Shown here: positions 13,578 through 26,280 of the stretch, piece by piece
How the letters are laid out: every line of letters begins with the position of its first letter
Numbering within the stretch: the first letter of the stretch is position 1
Origin: Calonectria ilicicola
Taxonomy: Eukaryota; Ascomycota; Sordariomycetes; Hypocreales; Nectriaceae
Length of the DNA stretch: 64,000 nucleotides
Direction of reading: 5' to 3'
NCBI GenBank assembly: GCA_020809705.1
Contig: CP085832.1
Coordinates: forward strand, 682,001-746,000
Program-made: the position numbers and the translations under genes
The notes under the pieces: model-generated
The model's database searches: none
What the model saw: only the letters and a program-made list of their open reading frames with translations
Told to the model about the DNA's origin: nothing

Positions 13578-15466
13578 TTACAACTTGTGTACAAAGGAAT
13601 TTTTTGTCAGGCCTCGGAAATATTTCCCACAATACCAAAATAAGATACCAAAAGAACAGAAGAATGTGATGAGTGCCATCGTAGTCAACATCGGCGGGAT
13701 GAATCCGCTCTTTTCGGCCCACGGAGTGATATATTTACTGACGCCGTATCCCCAAACATTCTTGTTGCTGTATAGAATTAGTGCTGCGTCAATTTCTCAG
13801 GGTTTCGTGACTTGCATTGTAATTGTTACAAACATGGAACCGGTTATGGGTTTGTAGCTATCGATTGCATACGTGGAAGCGATGCTGGGCAGACTGGTGA
13901 CTTGGATACCCAAGCATGTGTATCCAACAATGACAATAACCTCCCATGGCCAATGGCGGTCGTATCCCACAGCAACAACCACGGCACCAATCATCATAAT
14001 GAATACATATGGTACCATGGTGACAAGTCTCATCTCTGGTTCGCGAACTCCATTGTTTCGCTTCGTCAGGTAATCGGCCACCCAGTCTGACATTGGTCCA
14101 GAAGTGAAAAGCCCAATGAGCCCGCCGACGAGGATGGCAAAGTTGGTGAACCCGACGGATTGAGAAGAGAAGTTCCAAGGCGGCGGAGACAGGGCTTGCT
14201 GTTGCGTGAGGTTGGCGAGAAGAAAGCCGCAGGCTGTGAAGGAAACGACAAACGCGGAGAATTCCACAATGGGGTAGAGGTGAAGGTACCAGGGAAGCCA
14301 GAGCTCGCGCAATATGTTTCCTTGGTATTCACCCCAAGGGGAAAACTGCTTCTTTGATGGTTTTCCACGAGAAAGACATGCGTGCTCGCCTGTCAAATTG
14401 AATGCTGGCGCCGGCCTCTCGACCTCTTCTTCATGAATGCTCATGGTTCCTTCATTGCTGTTTGTTTTCTCGATTTCCTTGCTTGTGGGACGTTCCTGCT
14501 GAGGATCGGAAGACATTTCTCTCTTGTATCTAGTTTCCGGGAAGAGTAGGGCGTTTACCGTAAATGTGAAGAAAAGGAGAGCGGTGTTGAACCACCAGAA
14601 ACTTCGCCAACCGTGATGTTCTGCCATGGAGCCAGCGATGATCGGACCAATCTATATCAATTATAAGCTAGATCAACATTAATACGCATGAAATCTTACC
14701 ATCAGGGAACTAAAGTAGACAGTGAAATACAGTGTCTGATATTTACCTCGATCGTGGAGGAATATCATGTCGGCGATGATCTGAGGCATGACCGTCTCGC
14801 AAGGTCCGGCCCCGATGCCATTCAAGCTAGAATCATTAGTATATTCTGTAAAAGTAAATTTGGATACTATACTTACACTGAGGCTCCCATGAAGGACCCA
14901 TAGCTTGTTGCTACAGCCCTCCAAATTGACGAGATTGCGCAGATGAGGGTGCTCAAGATCATAACGGGTCTGCGGCCGTAACATGTAAACATAGGGACCC
15001 AAATAAAATTGCTAAAACCAAGAACTAGGATAGCAACGCCTATTTCCCTGTTAATAGTGAAATATGGGTTCGAATCCGCAACACGTACCGGTAAATTGGA
15101 CCGCCTCTGCAAGAGTGCAACCCCATTCTTGGATATAGTCCTCTGCAGTAGTTAGCATACGCTGACAAACCCGGCAGGCTACGAACCAAAAAGAGGTGCG
15201 TTGGCCAGAGGACCCAGGTTCAGACTAAATGATAAAAGTCCGCTGCAGAAGATAGTAATGGCCTTCCATGTGTGGTTCCAGTTTAGGGGATCATGGGGGT
15301 CGTTTGAGGGCTGGGGTACGAGCACTCGGGCTTCCCCAACCGCGTCGCCAGCTTTAACAAAATGATGGGTGCCAACATCTCGCATGATCTCAGTCCCGGG
15401 ATAGATCTTGGTGTGAAGCTCCTCCTCGATCTCGTGAATGGCAGCTTCGTCAAGGTTTTCATCCAT
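13578..15466 (-). CDS. MFS transporter, DHA1/HOL1-like
   Basis: Exons on the minus strand, 5' to 3': 15466-15187, 15142-15089, 15039-14877, 14826-14700, 14651-13816, 13767-13578 (549 aa). It is a major facilitator protein with about 12 membrane segments. The N-terminal cytosolic part ends in 'NDPHDPLNWNHTWK', typical of fungal DHA1 drug/polyamine (HOL1-like) antiporters. Further landmarks are 'TGVAILVLGFSNFIWVP', 'GRRPVM' after TM2 and a long charged central loop (about 265-330). Introns are short (44-50 nt). The last one, 13768-13815, begins GCAAGT and ends ACAG. Splicing there removes an in-frame TGA at 13797-13799 and joins '...FVTIT' to 'NKNVWGYGVSKYITPW', a motif typical of the family. 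The first donor (gttcgt) is also weak. Substrate unknown. Confidence 0.85.
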
Positions 15467-15743
15467 GGCTAATAGCAGCTACCGTTGATGGCCTGGGTAT
15501 CGCAGTATAGAATTTCTAGTTCACTGTATATAGTATGAAATATCTAGAATCACTCTTGGGGATGGTGTCAATTTATGCCTCGATTCTCTTCGTCCAGGAA
15601 CCGTGGCAAATGACCATCTACCCCCCCTCTTTAGCCCTAGCCATGACAGGGACTTCGCAGACACGCTGCATCGGGCACATTATTGATTGATACAAGAGGG
15701 AATCTAGACCTCAAAATCCTTGTAACACTCTCCCAATAATACG

Positions 15744-15820
15744 CCAGCCGCGTCAGCTGGTAAGACGCTGCACTCTTTCTATCAGCGTATATCTTGTATT
15801 TGAACTCTAGCGCTTCGAGC
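15744..15820 (+). pseudogene. Possible decayed tRNA or tRNA-derived element
   Basis: 15750-15768 reads as a perfect D-arm (stem GCGTC/GACGC, loop AGCTGGTAA), followed by GCTGCACTCTT, which resembles the 5' side of an anticodon arm. The expected T-arm region has TATTTGAACTCT, a poor B box. I cannot pair the anticodon, T or acceptor stems properly, so at best this is a relic. Confidence 0.25.
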
Positions 15821-16627
15821 AACTTAAAATAAGTGGGGGAATTCTAAGCATACTAAAGAAATCCTAGATACAAAAGTACAAAAAGGGAACCGGGCTTATA
15901 TCCATTTTCGGATAATGGCGTCCAGCCGTTCTAACATCCATCAACATCTATAAGGGGCCATCCCCAATTGGAGATGCGAGCTCCCGTGAAGGATGCGTTC
16001 GGGATGGAAAATCGGCAATTAAAACGCGGCGCCATTGGCACGCGAAGGTTTAAAAGATGCCGACACTTCGTTTTTTTTTTACACCCAAAAAAAACTTCAG
16101 GTTTGGGGGTTTTGGCCGGCTAACCCTTCCTGGCTTGTGCGGGGAGAATGGTCAGGATGAAGGGGATCGTGATGAGCTCTCCAATGAAACGCCAGGGTCG
16201 AGATTATGAGCGGATGGAGTGCGGAAATCAAACCCGATGTACCCCGCATTCTGGATTCGCAAGCGATCGTTCCGAAAGTCCTGTCGTATCGCGTTTGGAT
16301 ATCCATTTTTTTTCAGTGCGTTATCAGGTCAAAGCAACCTAAATTTGTAGTGCTGCCATATATTGTTTGGCGATCGCAAAGTTTAACGAGTATTCGCGCA
16401 ACTTTTGAACCAATACTGGCAGATTGCTGCATGTCCAATCTTCATACTGGTGTCATCCATATCCCCGGTACTCTTATTCCTTGCTGATTGTGCTACGTTA
16501 TTGTGTCAACAATCATGGCATTTTACTAAGGACGTAGACATTCCGCGTCAATAAAGCATTGAAGGAGACATGTCGCTTAGTACATAATACGGGTAGTTTT
16601 TAATGCAGTTATTATTGAAATATGGTT

Positions 16628-16661
16628 TCTTCTTCTCCTTCTTCTTCTTCTTCTTCTTCTC
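16628..16661. repeat. TTC trinucleotide microsatellite
   Basis: About ten TTC units with one interruption, in non-coding DNA. Confidence 0.9.
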
Positions 16662-19600
16662 GCATAAAACCAGGGCTTGAACCAAAAGATTAACGAGGGT
16701 GTGTACCCGTGATCGAGTGAGAGGAGTTGTGACTAACAGACCGCCTCCGCTGCAATTCAGTAGTAGGAGCACCTATTTGTTCAAAAAGTGATGTTTCTTT
16801 AAAATCAACTAATCTGGGCACAGATAAATTTCTTTGAGTAAATGGGATTATTGTCTAATTCCCGTGTTCATTGCACCCTTGAGTCTGCGATAAACTTGAC
16901 ACCATAGATTTCGCAACACCCGATATCTGCCTGACCGTCCTTTCAGATTCTGAGCTGCTACATTACCCACTGTTATTTTATGACAAGGTAATATGATACA
17001 ATTTACGTCTAGTCCCAATTAGTTAAAGGAAGTCTGGTGACGGCGATTGAGGTTGTGTGGGGTTGTCTTTTCGCCTCATTCCGCAAATGTTCCCGCGAAA
17101 ACAGAAATTCTAGAGTCTCTCAAAACACCGTGTTCAATTATTAGCGTCCTATAAATGTTTCAGAAACTTACCCTGCACCCCGGGTGTACGCAAAAGTCAC
17201 AAAGTCGGTAAATAAATCACTGCCGAGTAGTTACGGCACGACTAGCCGTTAGACCGCTCCTCAACTTGGAAAACATGCGGGTCACTTATCACTTTACTCT
17301 TTCCTTCGTACTAAAAGGCTAGAGAATAGCTTGATTGAGGCCATCCACGTGGCAGAAAGGTTTCGAGTGGCAAGTGGGGGTTCAACATGCTGTGTGCTAT
17401 TCATATAGATCTATTGATTGGACTTGCATTAAGGCAGGCAACTTTGAGACACTCATGTGATCAAAAGAGGCTGTCCGGGACATTAAGGAACCCGTATCGG
17501 AAACTCGGCAAGTCTTTGGCGGTCATAGGTGAGAGAAGATGGGTCTGCCATTGGCCCAGCATTGGTCCAGTAGCAATCTGTATGCTGTGGCGCCCGACTC
17601 GGTGAGGGAGGCTTACCGTTGTACTGGGTCTAGTACTCTGCTATCCACTCAAGCGTCAGCATCGATCTCCATTATGGACACCAGCCAAGAGCCAAGAAAC
17701 GCTTGTTCTCATGGCTGCATGCGCAAATGTTACAACATCACTCATCAGTGGTCACTTTTCAGCCTCCGGGAGTTTACGGCGTGAGCTAGAAACTGTTATC
17801 AAAAATTTAGTAATGTCGGATCATAATTGCTTTTTGCCATCCTGCTGCAATTGGAAAATGGTAAGAGGCGCGCTCACGACATGCGGTCGGCTCCGAGGAA
17901 ACACTCCCCTTCCGGGGTAGCATACTTTTCACGATTTGTCTTGGCCTGCATTAGTTTTGTGAAAGCCATTTTTAACAAGGTTACGTCTTACACACGACTC
18001 GGATAGATGCTCCCCCCCACATGCATCGAGCCACCACCAGTTAGCCTTCGTGTGAGCGCAAGGATCTTATTTCTGAGGATCTGCGGTCGCTATGCTGGCC
18101 GGCGCGCTGGGCTAGAGTAGGCTAATCGTCCCCCGCGATGACGGTAAGCAGTTAGTGGCGGGACGTTGGGACGGGACCGTATTTGAGGACAATCATTCCC
18201 CAGCATTATCTAGCACGGTTGGTGCAAAGCCATTATGTGTTCATCGAGTCGTTCGTCCTAGGCCGTGCTTCCCACTCGATTACCTCGTGCTAAACGGAAG
18301 GCAAAAATTCATCATGCACGGTCGGAACACTACCGAAGCCACCAGAGTGGGGCAATGGCTACTGAGAAGGTGTGATATTTGGGTAAATTTCGATAAGAAC
18401 GGCGCCAATGATATTAGGTATCAAAGAGGGTGGGTTCTTATGCGAGGTGAAATCTCTGACATGAGGTCTCTGAAGCCGGCGCGAAAGCTATTCAAAGTCT
18501 ACATGTGTGAGACGAATCGGAGGCCGATCCTGTAGTTGGCTCAATGTGTGTCTTATCTTGTCTCAAGACCGCAACGCTCCATAAATGGGATTGCGGATTT
18601 GAGAAAACGGCGCCGTCATGTTTTTTTTTCCAGTGGATGAAGAGTTGCAGCAAATTTTGACGGAGGAAACATGGGGTTACATTGACAAGGTCAATTCCAA
18701 GGTTGCGCACCCAATCAGCCAACACCTTTCCCCCTCCTAGATCTGCAGATGGGCTGACCCCAAGCATGGCAATTGTGCAAGCACGAATACAAATGATGAC
18801 GAAATTGTGCTTGGAATGCGGCTGGCCTCGCATGTTAGGGGAAATTTTGCCAGCGACCAATTGAGGCCATGGGTACGAGATCGATCTCTTGTACGCGGAT
18901 ACTTGACAAACCGACCGCTAAATGATGCACAGTGTGCTTAGTTGACGCCTAAATCAAGCAAGGGGTACTCGGTAAGGCATTACGTATTGGGCTGGATGAC
19001 GCGGGGTACGGGGAAAGAACACCAGCCACATAGTGCTGGGAGTAGTTTAATTGCGATACAAGGGTCTTTGACTGGCTATCTAGGGAAGAGAGGAGATAAT
19101 AACCCGATTGAACCCGAGTTACGCAATCACAATACTGAATTATGGGTCTGTTGTAATGTTCGGATGGACTTGGGTGCGAGTGAGTACAGGACAAGGAGCA
19201 AGGAGCAAGGAGGGGGGGGGTTGTCTTCTGGTCCGGGGTGGGGGAGATGTAGGATGGAGGATGTGATGAATGCAACCCGAAGAGGACTGATAAGACTCGC
19301 CAAATGTGCAAGATGCAAAAAAAAGCTTATTATTCGACGACCCCGGTTGATCTCGCATGTAGGAGGCTCCAAAGGGAAACGGCTGAATGCGCAGGGAACA
19401 GAGGGAGAGCATGTGATGTGTGATTCGTCAGCGAAAGGGTGTTTAGCCTCAACACTTTTCGAGAAGACGGATCGAAACTGCCTTACCAGCGGTTATGGTT
19501 TGACACTTGCGCATAAGGCGCTGCAAAGATTCCGCCAAAGTGTATCTGTGCCACTCTCGTACGCTGTGCTTGACTGGCACACACACAGGCCGGCGGTCAT

Positions 19601-21569
19601 CGGAGCCCCGCGACGAAGCCCGACCAACCCCCGGCGAGAGCCAAGAGCGGGGCGGGGCGAGGAGTGGGGCCTCTAGGTTCCGCGGCGGAGCACGTGACTC
19701 ATGACGGTTGGCGGAGCGCGGTGAGCGGAGGGAAATGGGCGGAGCATCCTTGTCATGTCCGGAGGAAGGAGGGGGGCAATAATGGGTGACGGAGGTGCCG
19801 AGTAAGGGGCACGGGACGGGCTGAGGCGGTGTCGGGCACGGGAAACGGAAATGTGAGATGGAGATGGGGATGGGGAGGCGGAGTGTTGTAGTGTAGTAGT
19901 GTAGTTACCGTAACGAGATGATGCAAAAGGACCGTTGTATACGGAGGACGGACGGTGCCGGGCGTTGAGTTGAACATGGACTCGCAGCCAGCCAAGCCTT
20001 GTACGCAACCCGGGAAACGAAAGAAATTGAGACAATCCATGTTACATAATAGCCCAAGCCAGCAACGACGGCAATTGTGTCCTATCCCATCACATCCCCC
20101 CTCGTCCTTCTTTATTTACACGAACTCCTTGACACACGGCCAAGACGCCGTGGATGCAATGCCCCTCCACCAAGGTCACAGCGTCCCATGATTGGGCAAT
20201 GTATGTTTCCAGCGTGTGATTAGAGTCCTTGATTGGGCGCTGTAGGGGCGAGATAAGCTTACCAAGTAGTGCCAAGCCAAAAACCTTTGCAAGCCAGTGG
20301 TCGTGGGCGCCAAGCGGCCCTAAGCCGTTCGAGGGCGGTGCGAACTTTTCGGATTCGCACTTGGCCGGGCTAAGAATGTGCCAAGGGATGGCGTTTTCCC
20401 CGTGCAGCTGCGCAGCAGGCGGCAAACGTGCTGGTTCCTTCCGTGAGCAGGTTCCACCGTCTTCTACACGCTACGGGTGCTTGTTTCCTCTACAAGTGGA
20501 ATTCCGCTTGCGGTGGTAGCAGGGGGTGGTTGCCCCCGGCCACTATTGGGCCGCGCGCCTGCCAAGAGACGCGCCAAGCAAGCGCCAAGCGACCAACTGC
20601 CAGGCCGAGGGAGGCACGGTTGCCAATTGCCTGCGTTGCTGGCTGTTGCTGGTGCTGGGGGCTGTTGGCGGAAACTTGGACAGACAGTTGCCCGCGTGCG
20701 TAGTGCCTGCTAGATCGAAAAGCCTCTAACTCTAATAATTCAAATCGCCTAGTAGCCGAGTGCCATGCAGCTTTTAGGTGCCCTTCGTGGGTTTCTTGTC
20801 ATCCGAACCTTGATCTGGTTTGACTCTCGGTGAGATGGTTTGTTGAGATGATCAAATACGTTCCCACCCACAAGAGTCCAAGTCTAATGCTATTCCCCGA
20901 TTTTAACCCTGCTAGCTTTTCAATGGTTGGCATTAGTAGTTTTTTCTCGGGTTATCGCGATAACAAGGTCTATTGTCCGAGTGTATGTAGGAGTTATGTA
21001 GTATCTGGTGGGGACGTCATTCAAGGTCATCCATATTCCTGAATTCACCAACAACGTCAACAACACCAGGATTATGCTTCCCCTTCTCCAGTCACTTACA
21101 GCCGTGCCGTACCCTCTCGAGGTAGTATTGGGTAGAATCGATGCCAATCAACCAAGGCCAACTGCCGTGGCCCACAGCCATGACGAACAGCACGACAGGG
21201 AAGCTTGATGGAGTTGCATAATCACTGTATCAGCTCGCCGTACTCAAGCCATTCCCGTGATACTCCAATGACCTCACGACCCGGTCTTGGCTCGCTTGCC
21301 CCGGCCCTGCGTCCACATGTGCTTGGGTTCGCACCTAGTTTGCCCAAGGCGCCAAGCGCCAAGCGCCCAGAGCGCACCCCACATGGCACACCACCACGCC
21401 ACAACGAGGCCCTCGACATACACACTCGCACACCCAAGTTCCTTGTCTTGCGAGGTAACGCCACCGCAGCCGAAGCCGGCACGGCCCAACTGCTTACTGG
21501 CTATTCGGTCACGGCCCCGACAAAGCGGCGATTCTTCCTTGACGTCACGGGGTCCCCCGAGCGGCCTTG

Positions 21570-21611
21570 CTCCTCCTCCACCACCACCACCACTACCACC
21601 ACTACCACCAT
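21570..21611. repeat. CCA/CTA trinucleotide tract
   Basis: TCC units followed by CCACCACCAC with interspersed CTACCA units, in the promoter region of the ATPase gene. Confidence 0.85.
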
Positions 21612-21891
21612 TACCACTCTACCAACCACCACCGCCACCATGGGAGAGCCAAGACACTCACACCCAGACACACCCAGACACCCTGGTCGCTCTAGTCGAC
21701 GCGCGTGGGGAAACAGCGACGTTGAAGCCTTCAACTTCTCGCTTCTGACTCGTCATCACCGTCGGAATGGAGTCGTGCCAAGAATCCCGAGAATCCCAAG
21801 GCTCACCCACCATGGTAAAAGTCTGTTCCTGGGGTGGGCTCGTCCTCCAGAACACAACGGGCAAGTTTGGTAACGGGTCGCAGCTTCAAGG

Positions 21892-21900
21892 TATATATAT
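21892..21900 (+). promoter_or_regulatory. Candidate TATA element for the ENA gene
   Basis: TATATATAT about 340 nt upstream of the ATG at 22238. Plausible by position; a long 5' UTR is implied. Confidence 0.35.
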
Positions 21901-22237
21901 CGTGCAACCCCGCATCCACAAAGGTTCCTGTAGTCGCAAATCTTCAGAGGCAAGGAGAAAGACAAAAAAGAAAATCTTTTTCCTACAGACACAGTACTCA
22001 ATCCGCATTATCCATTGTCCATTGATGTCGAGTACTCACTCTTGAGCCTCAATTGCATCCAAACCTTGCGTCAATGGCGCCTGCGTCAACCCTGACACCA
22101 TTTCACATCACCCGTCCTACTTGCCTCGACCCTTGAAGGGGGCTGCCACCGAACCACAAAGGTACAACACAAACGAATCCATTCCCACCTAGCCACAACT
22201 CTTCTCTTGGCTCTGGTACACACCGTATACAGCAGCC

Positions 22238-25200
22238 ATGGCGGAGTTCCCCAAGCACCCGTTTCTCCTCACCGTCGAGGAGACGGCCCAAGCCCTTGGC
22301 ACAGATATCGACAAGGGCCTTACCTCGACCCAGGTTGCACAATTGCAACAGAAATACCCCAAGAATGAACTTGACGTTGGTGGAACTATCCCTTGGTATA
22401 GTATCCTAACCAAGCAAATTCTCAATGCGATGATTATCGTGAGTGCTGCCCCAATCTCTTCAAAGAAAAAAAAATGGACCATCAATTGCTAAACAATGGT
22501 CTAGGTGCTCGTCTTTGCCATGGCCCTCAGCTTTGGAATCAAGGACTACATTGAAGGAGGTGTCTTGGCCTTTGTCATTTGCCTCAATGTCACCATTGGC
22601 TTCTGGCAAGAGTATCGCGCCGAGAAGCGCATGGACGCCCTCCGAGCTCTCTCATCCCCTAGTGCCATGGTCCTTCGCGATGGAAAGACTCAAGTCATTT
22701 CCAAGTATGTTCCCCCATTACTCAATTCAATGGATTTTCCTAACAATTTTTTTAAAGCCCAGAAGTCGTTCCCGGTGACATCGTTCTGCTCAAGATGGGT
22801 GACACCGTCCCCGCAGATCTCCGACTGTTTGAAGCCATGAACCTGGCCTGCGAAGAAGGCCAGCTCACCGGCGAATCCATCCCCGTCGAAAAGATTACCG
22901 AGAACAATATCACGACACCCGACACTGAGAAAATTGCCACCTCCGAACAGGAGATTGGTATTGGTGACCGTATCAACATGGCCTATGCCACCACCGTCGT
23001 CCGAAAGGGCCGTGGTCGCGGCATTGTTACTGCGACTGGTATGGTCACCGAGGTTGGCAAGATTGCTGCCTCGACATCCAAGAAGCAGCGCAAGGCTGGT
23101 CGCTCAATGAACTGGCGCAAGTACGGCAAGCGCCAGCCCGTTGTCGGCCTCGCCAAGCGCACTTACGACATCATTGGCAAGTTCCTTGGTCTCACCGAAG
23201 GTACCCCTCTGCAGAGGAAGCTCTCTGCTCTCGCATACGTTCTGTTTGGTTGTGCCGTTATCCTTGCTATTGTTGTGTTCGCCGTGAACCACTTTGACAT
23301 GCGAAACGAGGTCATTATTTATGCCACCTCTCTTGGTATTGCCATCATTCCCGAGTCTCTTGTCGCGTAAGTTGATCCTACAAAATGCAAAAGGTTATGG
23401 AGGCTAATAAAAGTTCAGTGTTTTGACCATCACCATGGTTGTCGCCGTCACTGTCATGCGAAAGGCCAATGTCGTCGTTCGTGATCTCTCCGCTCTCGAA
23501 GCCCTTGGCGGAGTCACCAACATTTGCTCCGACAAGACAGGCACCCTTACTGAGGGCGCCATGATTGTCCGAAAGGCATGGATCCCATCCTCCCACCTCT
23601 ACACTGTCCGAGAATCGCAAAGCCCCAACGACCCCACCAAGGGCAGAGTCACCTACTCCAAGGAAGATCCCCAGGAATCGGAAAAGGAAGAAGCTCCTCG
23701 CGATTACGACCGCGAGCGATCTGCAGCTGTTCTCAAGTTTGATGTTCCCGATGAGAAGCTCAACCCTTCTTCCAAGCCTGCCAAGGCTCCCGAGCCTGAA
23801 ATCGACTGTGAAATGACTGATGAACTCCGTGCATTTCTTTTGTCATCTGCTCTTTGCAATCTGGCCACCGTCCGATATGACGAAGAAGAGGAGAAGTGGC
23901 AAACCACCGGAGAACCCACTGAGATTGCCCTTCAGGTCTTTGCTCATCGCTTCACCTACGGCAAGAAGACTCTCGAGGGCCAGGGCTGGAAGCAGATCGC
24001 CGAGTTTCCCTTTGACAGCTCCATCAAGCGTATGTCCGTCATCTATGATGCTCCCAAGGATGCCAATGGTTCCATTATCGAAACTGAAAGCAGCATGGTC
24101 TTTACCAAGGGTGCTGTCGAGCGTATTCTAGATCTTTGCTCTTACGTTGGCACTGGCGAGGGCCAGCAAGCCATGACCGATGAACTCAAGGAATCTGTTC
24201 TGAGCCAAATGAACACGCTCGCCTCTCAGGGACAGCGCGTTCTCGCTATTGCCTACCGCCCTTGGGATGGTCGCTTCACTCTCAAGCAGGGCTCTTCTGC
24301 CGATGAGGACGAGAAGCTTCGATCTGAAGTTGAGCAGGGTTTGATCCTCCTTGGTCTTGCCGGTATCTATGATCCTCCCCGTCGCGAGACTAAGCCCTCG
24401 ATTGCCGAATGCTCTCAGGCCGGAATCCGCGTCCACATGTTGACTGGTGACCACCCGGAGACTGCCAAGGCTATTGCTAAGGAAGTCGGTATCATCCCCA
24501 AAAACCTTGGTATTCTTCCCGATCACGTCGCCCAGTCTATTGTTCAAAAGGCTACCGACTTTGACAAGATGACTGATGAGGAAATCGATGCTCTTGAGGA
24601 GCTCCCATTGGTTATTGCCCGTTGCGCTCCCGACACCAAGACTCGTATGATTGACGCTCTCCGTCGTCGCGGCGCTTTCATGGCCATGGTATGTATTATT
24701 TCCGTCCACAAATGTCACATGAAAATTATAGATTGACTAACATTGTATATTTTAGACTGGTGATGGTGTCAACGATGCTCCTTCTCTGTCTCGGGCTGAT
24801 GTCGGTATCGCCATGGGTTCTGGTTCTGATGTTGCCAAGTCCGCCGCCAAGATTGTGCTCACTGACGACAAGTTCAACTCCATCGTCGCCGCTATTCGCG
24901 AAGGTCGACGCATGTTTGACAACATTCAAAAATTTGTGCTCCACCTTTTGACTTCCAACGTCGGCGAGGTCATTCTCCTGGTCGCCGGTCTCGGCTTTGT
25001 TGATAGCTCTGGTTTCTCCGTCTTCCCCGTCTCCCCGCTCCAGATCATCTGGATCAACATGGCTACGTCATCGTTCCCTGCCTTTGGACTCGGTCGAGAG
25101 GCTGCCGCGCAGGATGTCATGCGCAAGCCCCCGCAGGACAAGAAGCGCGGTGTGTTTACCAACCAGATTATTGTCGACATGATTGTGTATGGTTGCATCA

Positions 25201-25850
25201 TGGGTGCCTGCACCATGGCTACATTTTGCATCATTGTCTATGGCGCCAACGGCGGTAACCTCGGATCCGAGTGCAACCAATCCTATTCTGAGGCCTGCAT
25301 CCCCGTGTTCAAAGCTCGTGCCGCCACCTTTGCAGAGCTAACCTGGCTGATCCTGATCTCGGCCTGGGAATTCAAGAGCCTGCGCCGATCCATGTTCCGC
25401 CTCAACCCCAATGATGACAGCAAATTCCCTTTCTTCAAGGACATTTACTCCAACAAGTTCCTGTTCTGGTCCGTCATCGTCGGTGGTCTGTCCGTGTTCC
25501 CCGTCGTCTACATTCCCTTCCTGAACCACAAGTTCTTCAAGCACACTGGTATCACCTGGGAGTGGGCGCTCTCTGTGGGTTTCACTTTTGTATTTGTCGC
25601 GGGCATCGAGATTTGGAAGCTTATCAAGCGCCATTTCCGCCTGCTCGAGGACGCTCCTATCAAGCGCGGCACCTGGGGCCAGGGCGGCTCCGACGAAGAG
25701 GGTCGCAAGCTTGGCCGCACCATGTCGCTGTCCAGCTTCAAGACCTGGGCATCGTTTTCTCGAAAGGACACGGGCGAGTCATTCGGCAAGCAGAGCACTG
25801 CGGCCAGTGGCGTCTTTGTGCCTCAGGGCTTGGCAGCTACAGAGGCATGA
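22238..25850 (+). CDS. ENA1: ENA-type P-type Na+ (K+)-exporting ATPase (P-type IID)
   Basis: Exons 22238-22438, 22505-22704, 22758-23366, 23419-24688 and 24756-25850 (1124 aa), all with good gt-ag borders. It pumps Na+ (and K+) out across the plasma membrane, driven by ATP. Visible: the N-terminal cation-ATPase region, actuator loop 'LTGES', TM4 'IPESLVAVLTITM' (the fungal ENA form of the IPEGL motif), phosphorylation site '[11 protein letters not shown]' with Asp375, nucleotide-binding region, hinge '[10 protein letters not shown]' at 761-770, and C-terminal membrane segments. A Ser-rich tail follows ('[11 protein letters not shown]'), a likely phospho-regulatory end. Length is usual for fungal ENA pumps (about 1050-1130 aa). 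Upstream DNA carries many PacC-type sites. It converges with the GH128 gene. Assignment to IID rather than SERCA/PMR1 rests on TM4 and overall likeness. Confidence 0.95.
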
Positions 25851-26280
25851 AAGCTGTCTGCAGCATTATAAATGAAAAAAAGTTTAACGATGAGAATTTG
25901 ATGAAGAGATTCTTTAGTGTTGAATGAGGTAGATGAACCCAGTATTTCGGGTTCAATAGGGTATCTGGTCTATGATGAAATGTCACGTTTTAATTTAGTC
26001 TTGTTAGTTATCCTCGATTGAGAGGCTTAGATATCCAGTAGTCATGACACCTAATGCCTGGCTCATGACTAGTAGTTAGTACTGAATTGATGAGAATGCA
26101 TCATGTCTGTCTTGCAACAAAATGAAATAAATATTAAATGAGTGAGTAATTTAGACCTCCAAATAGTATGGGTAACTTTTGTTGGCCCGTAAAATAGGAA
26201 TTTGTTCCAATAGTCGCCTTTGTCATGATTCAATCCTGTGTCCCGTCACCCACCCTCTCAAATGCTAGTGTGGGTCTACC
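25851..26280. other. Short convergent intergenic region (ENA / GH128)
   Basis: 430 nt between two convergent stop codons. AT-rich, with AATAAA-like stretches (near 26125), consistent with two 3' UTRs and polyadenylation signals. Nothing else seen. Confidence 0.5.

Larger units (their letters stand above)
15467..20138. other. Gene-poor region between the MFS transporter and the ENA promoter
   Basis: I find no supported gene in 4.7 kb. Open frames are short or start at non-ATG codons and lack domains. Features seen: a decayed tRNA-like segment (15744-15820), a TTC microsatellite (16628-16661) and several A/T-rich stretches. It may contain old mutated repeats, but I cannot identify a transposon family. 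Confidence 0.5.
20139..22211. promoter_or_regulatory. Cluster of PacC-type GCCARG sites upstream of the Na+-ATPase
   Basis: I count fifteen matches to GCCARG, the core of the alkaline-pH regulator PacC. Plus strand: 20139, 20271, 20309, 20380, 20561, 20573, 20584, 20599 (GCCAGG), 21351, 21358, 21648, 21777. Minus strand: 20360, 21286, 22206. About two would be expected by chance in 2.1 kb counting both strands. Two tight groups stand out, 20561-20604 (four sites) and 21351-21363 (two sites 7 bp apart). ENA sodium pumps are known to be alkaline- and salt-induced in fungi, which fits direct PacC control. Binding itself is inference. Confidence 0.7.

Noticed and set aside
15068..15078. Perfect tRNA B-box sequence GGTTCGAATCC
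   Set aside because: It lies inside a 49-nt intron of the MFS gene, with no T-stem pairing and no A box at the right distance.
16660..16740. Minus-strand tRNA-like T-arm (GGTTCAAGCCC)
   Set aside because: T-stem has mismatches and I could not fold anticodon or D arms.
18942..19676. 244-codon plus-strand frame
   Set aside because: Begins at a TTG, contains low-complexity Gly/Arg stretches and has no recognisable motif.
21205..21873. 222-codon plus-strand frame in the ENA promoter
   Set aside because: Begins at a TTG and spans a CCA microsatellite and PacC sites; no domain.
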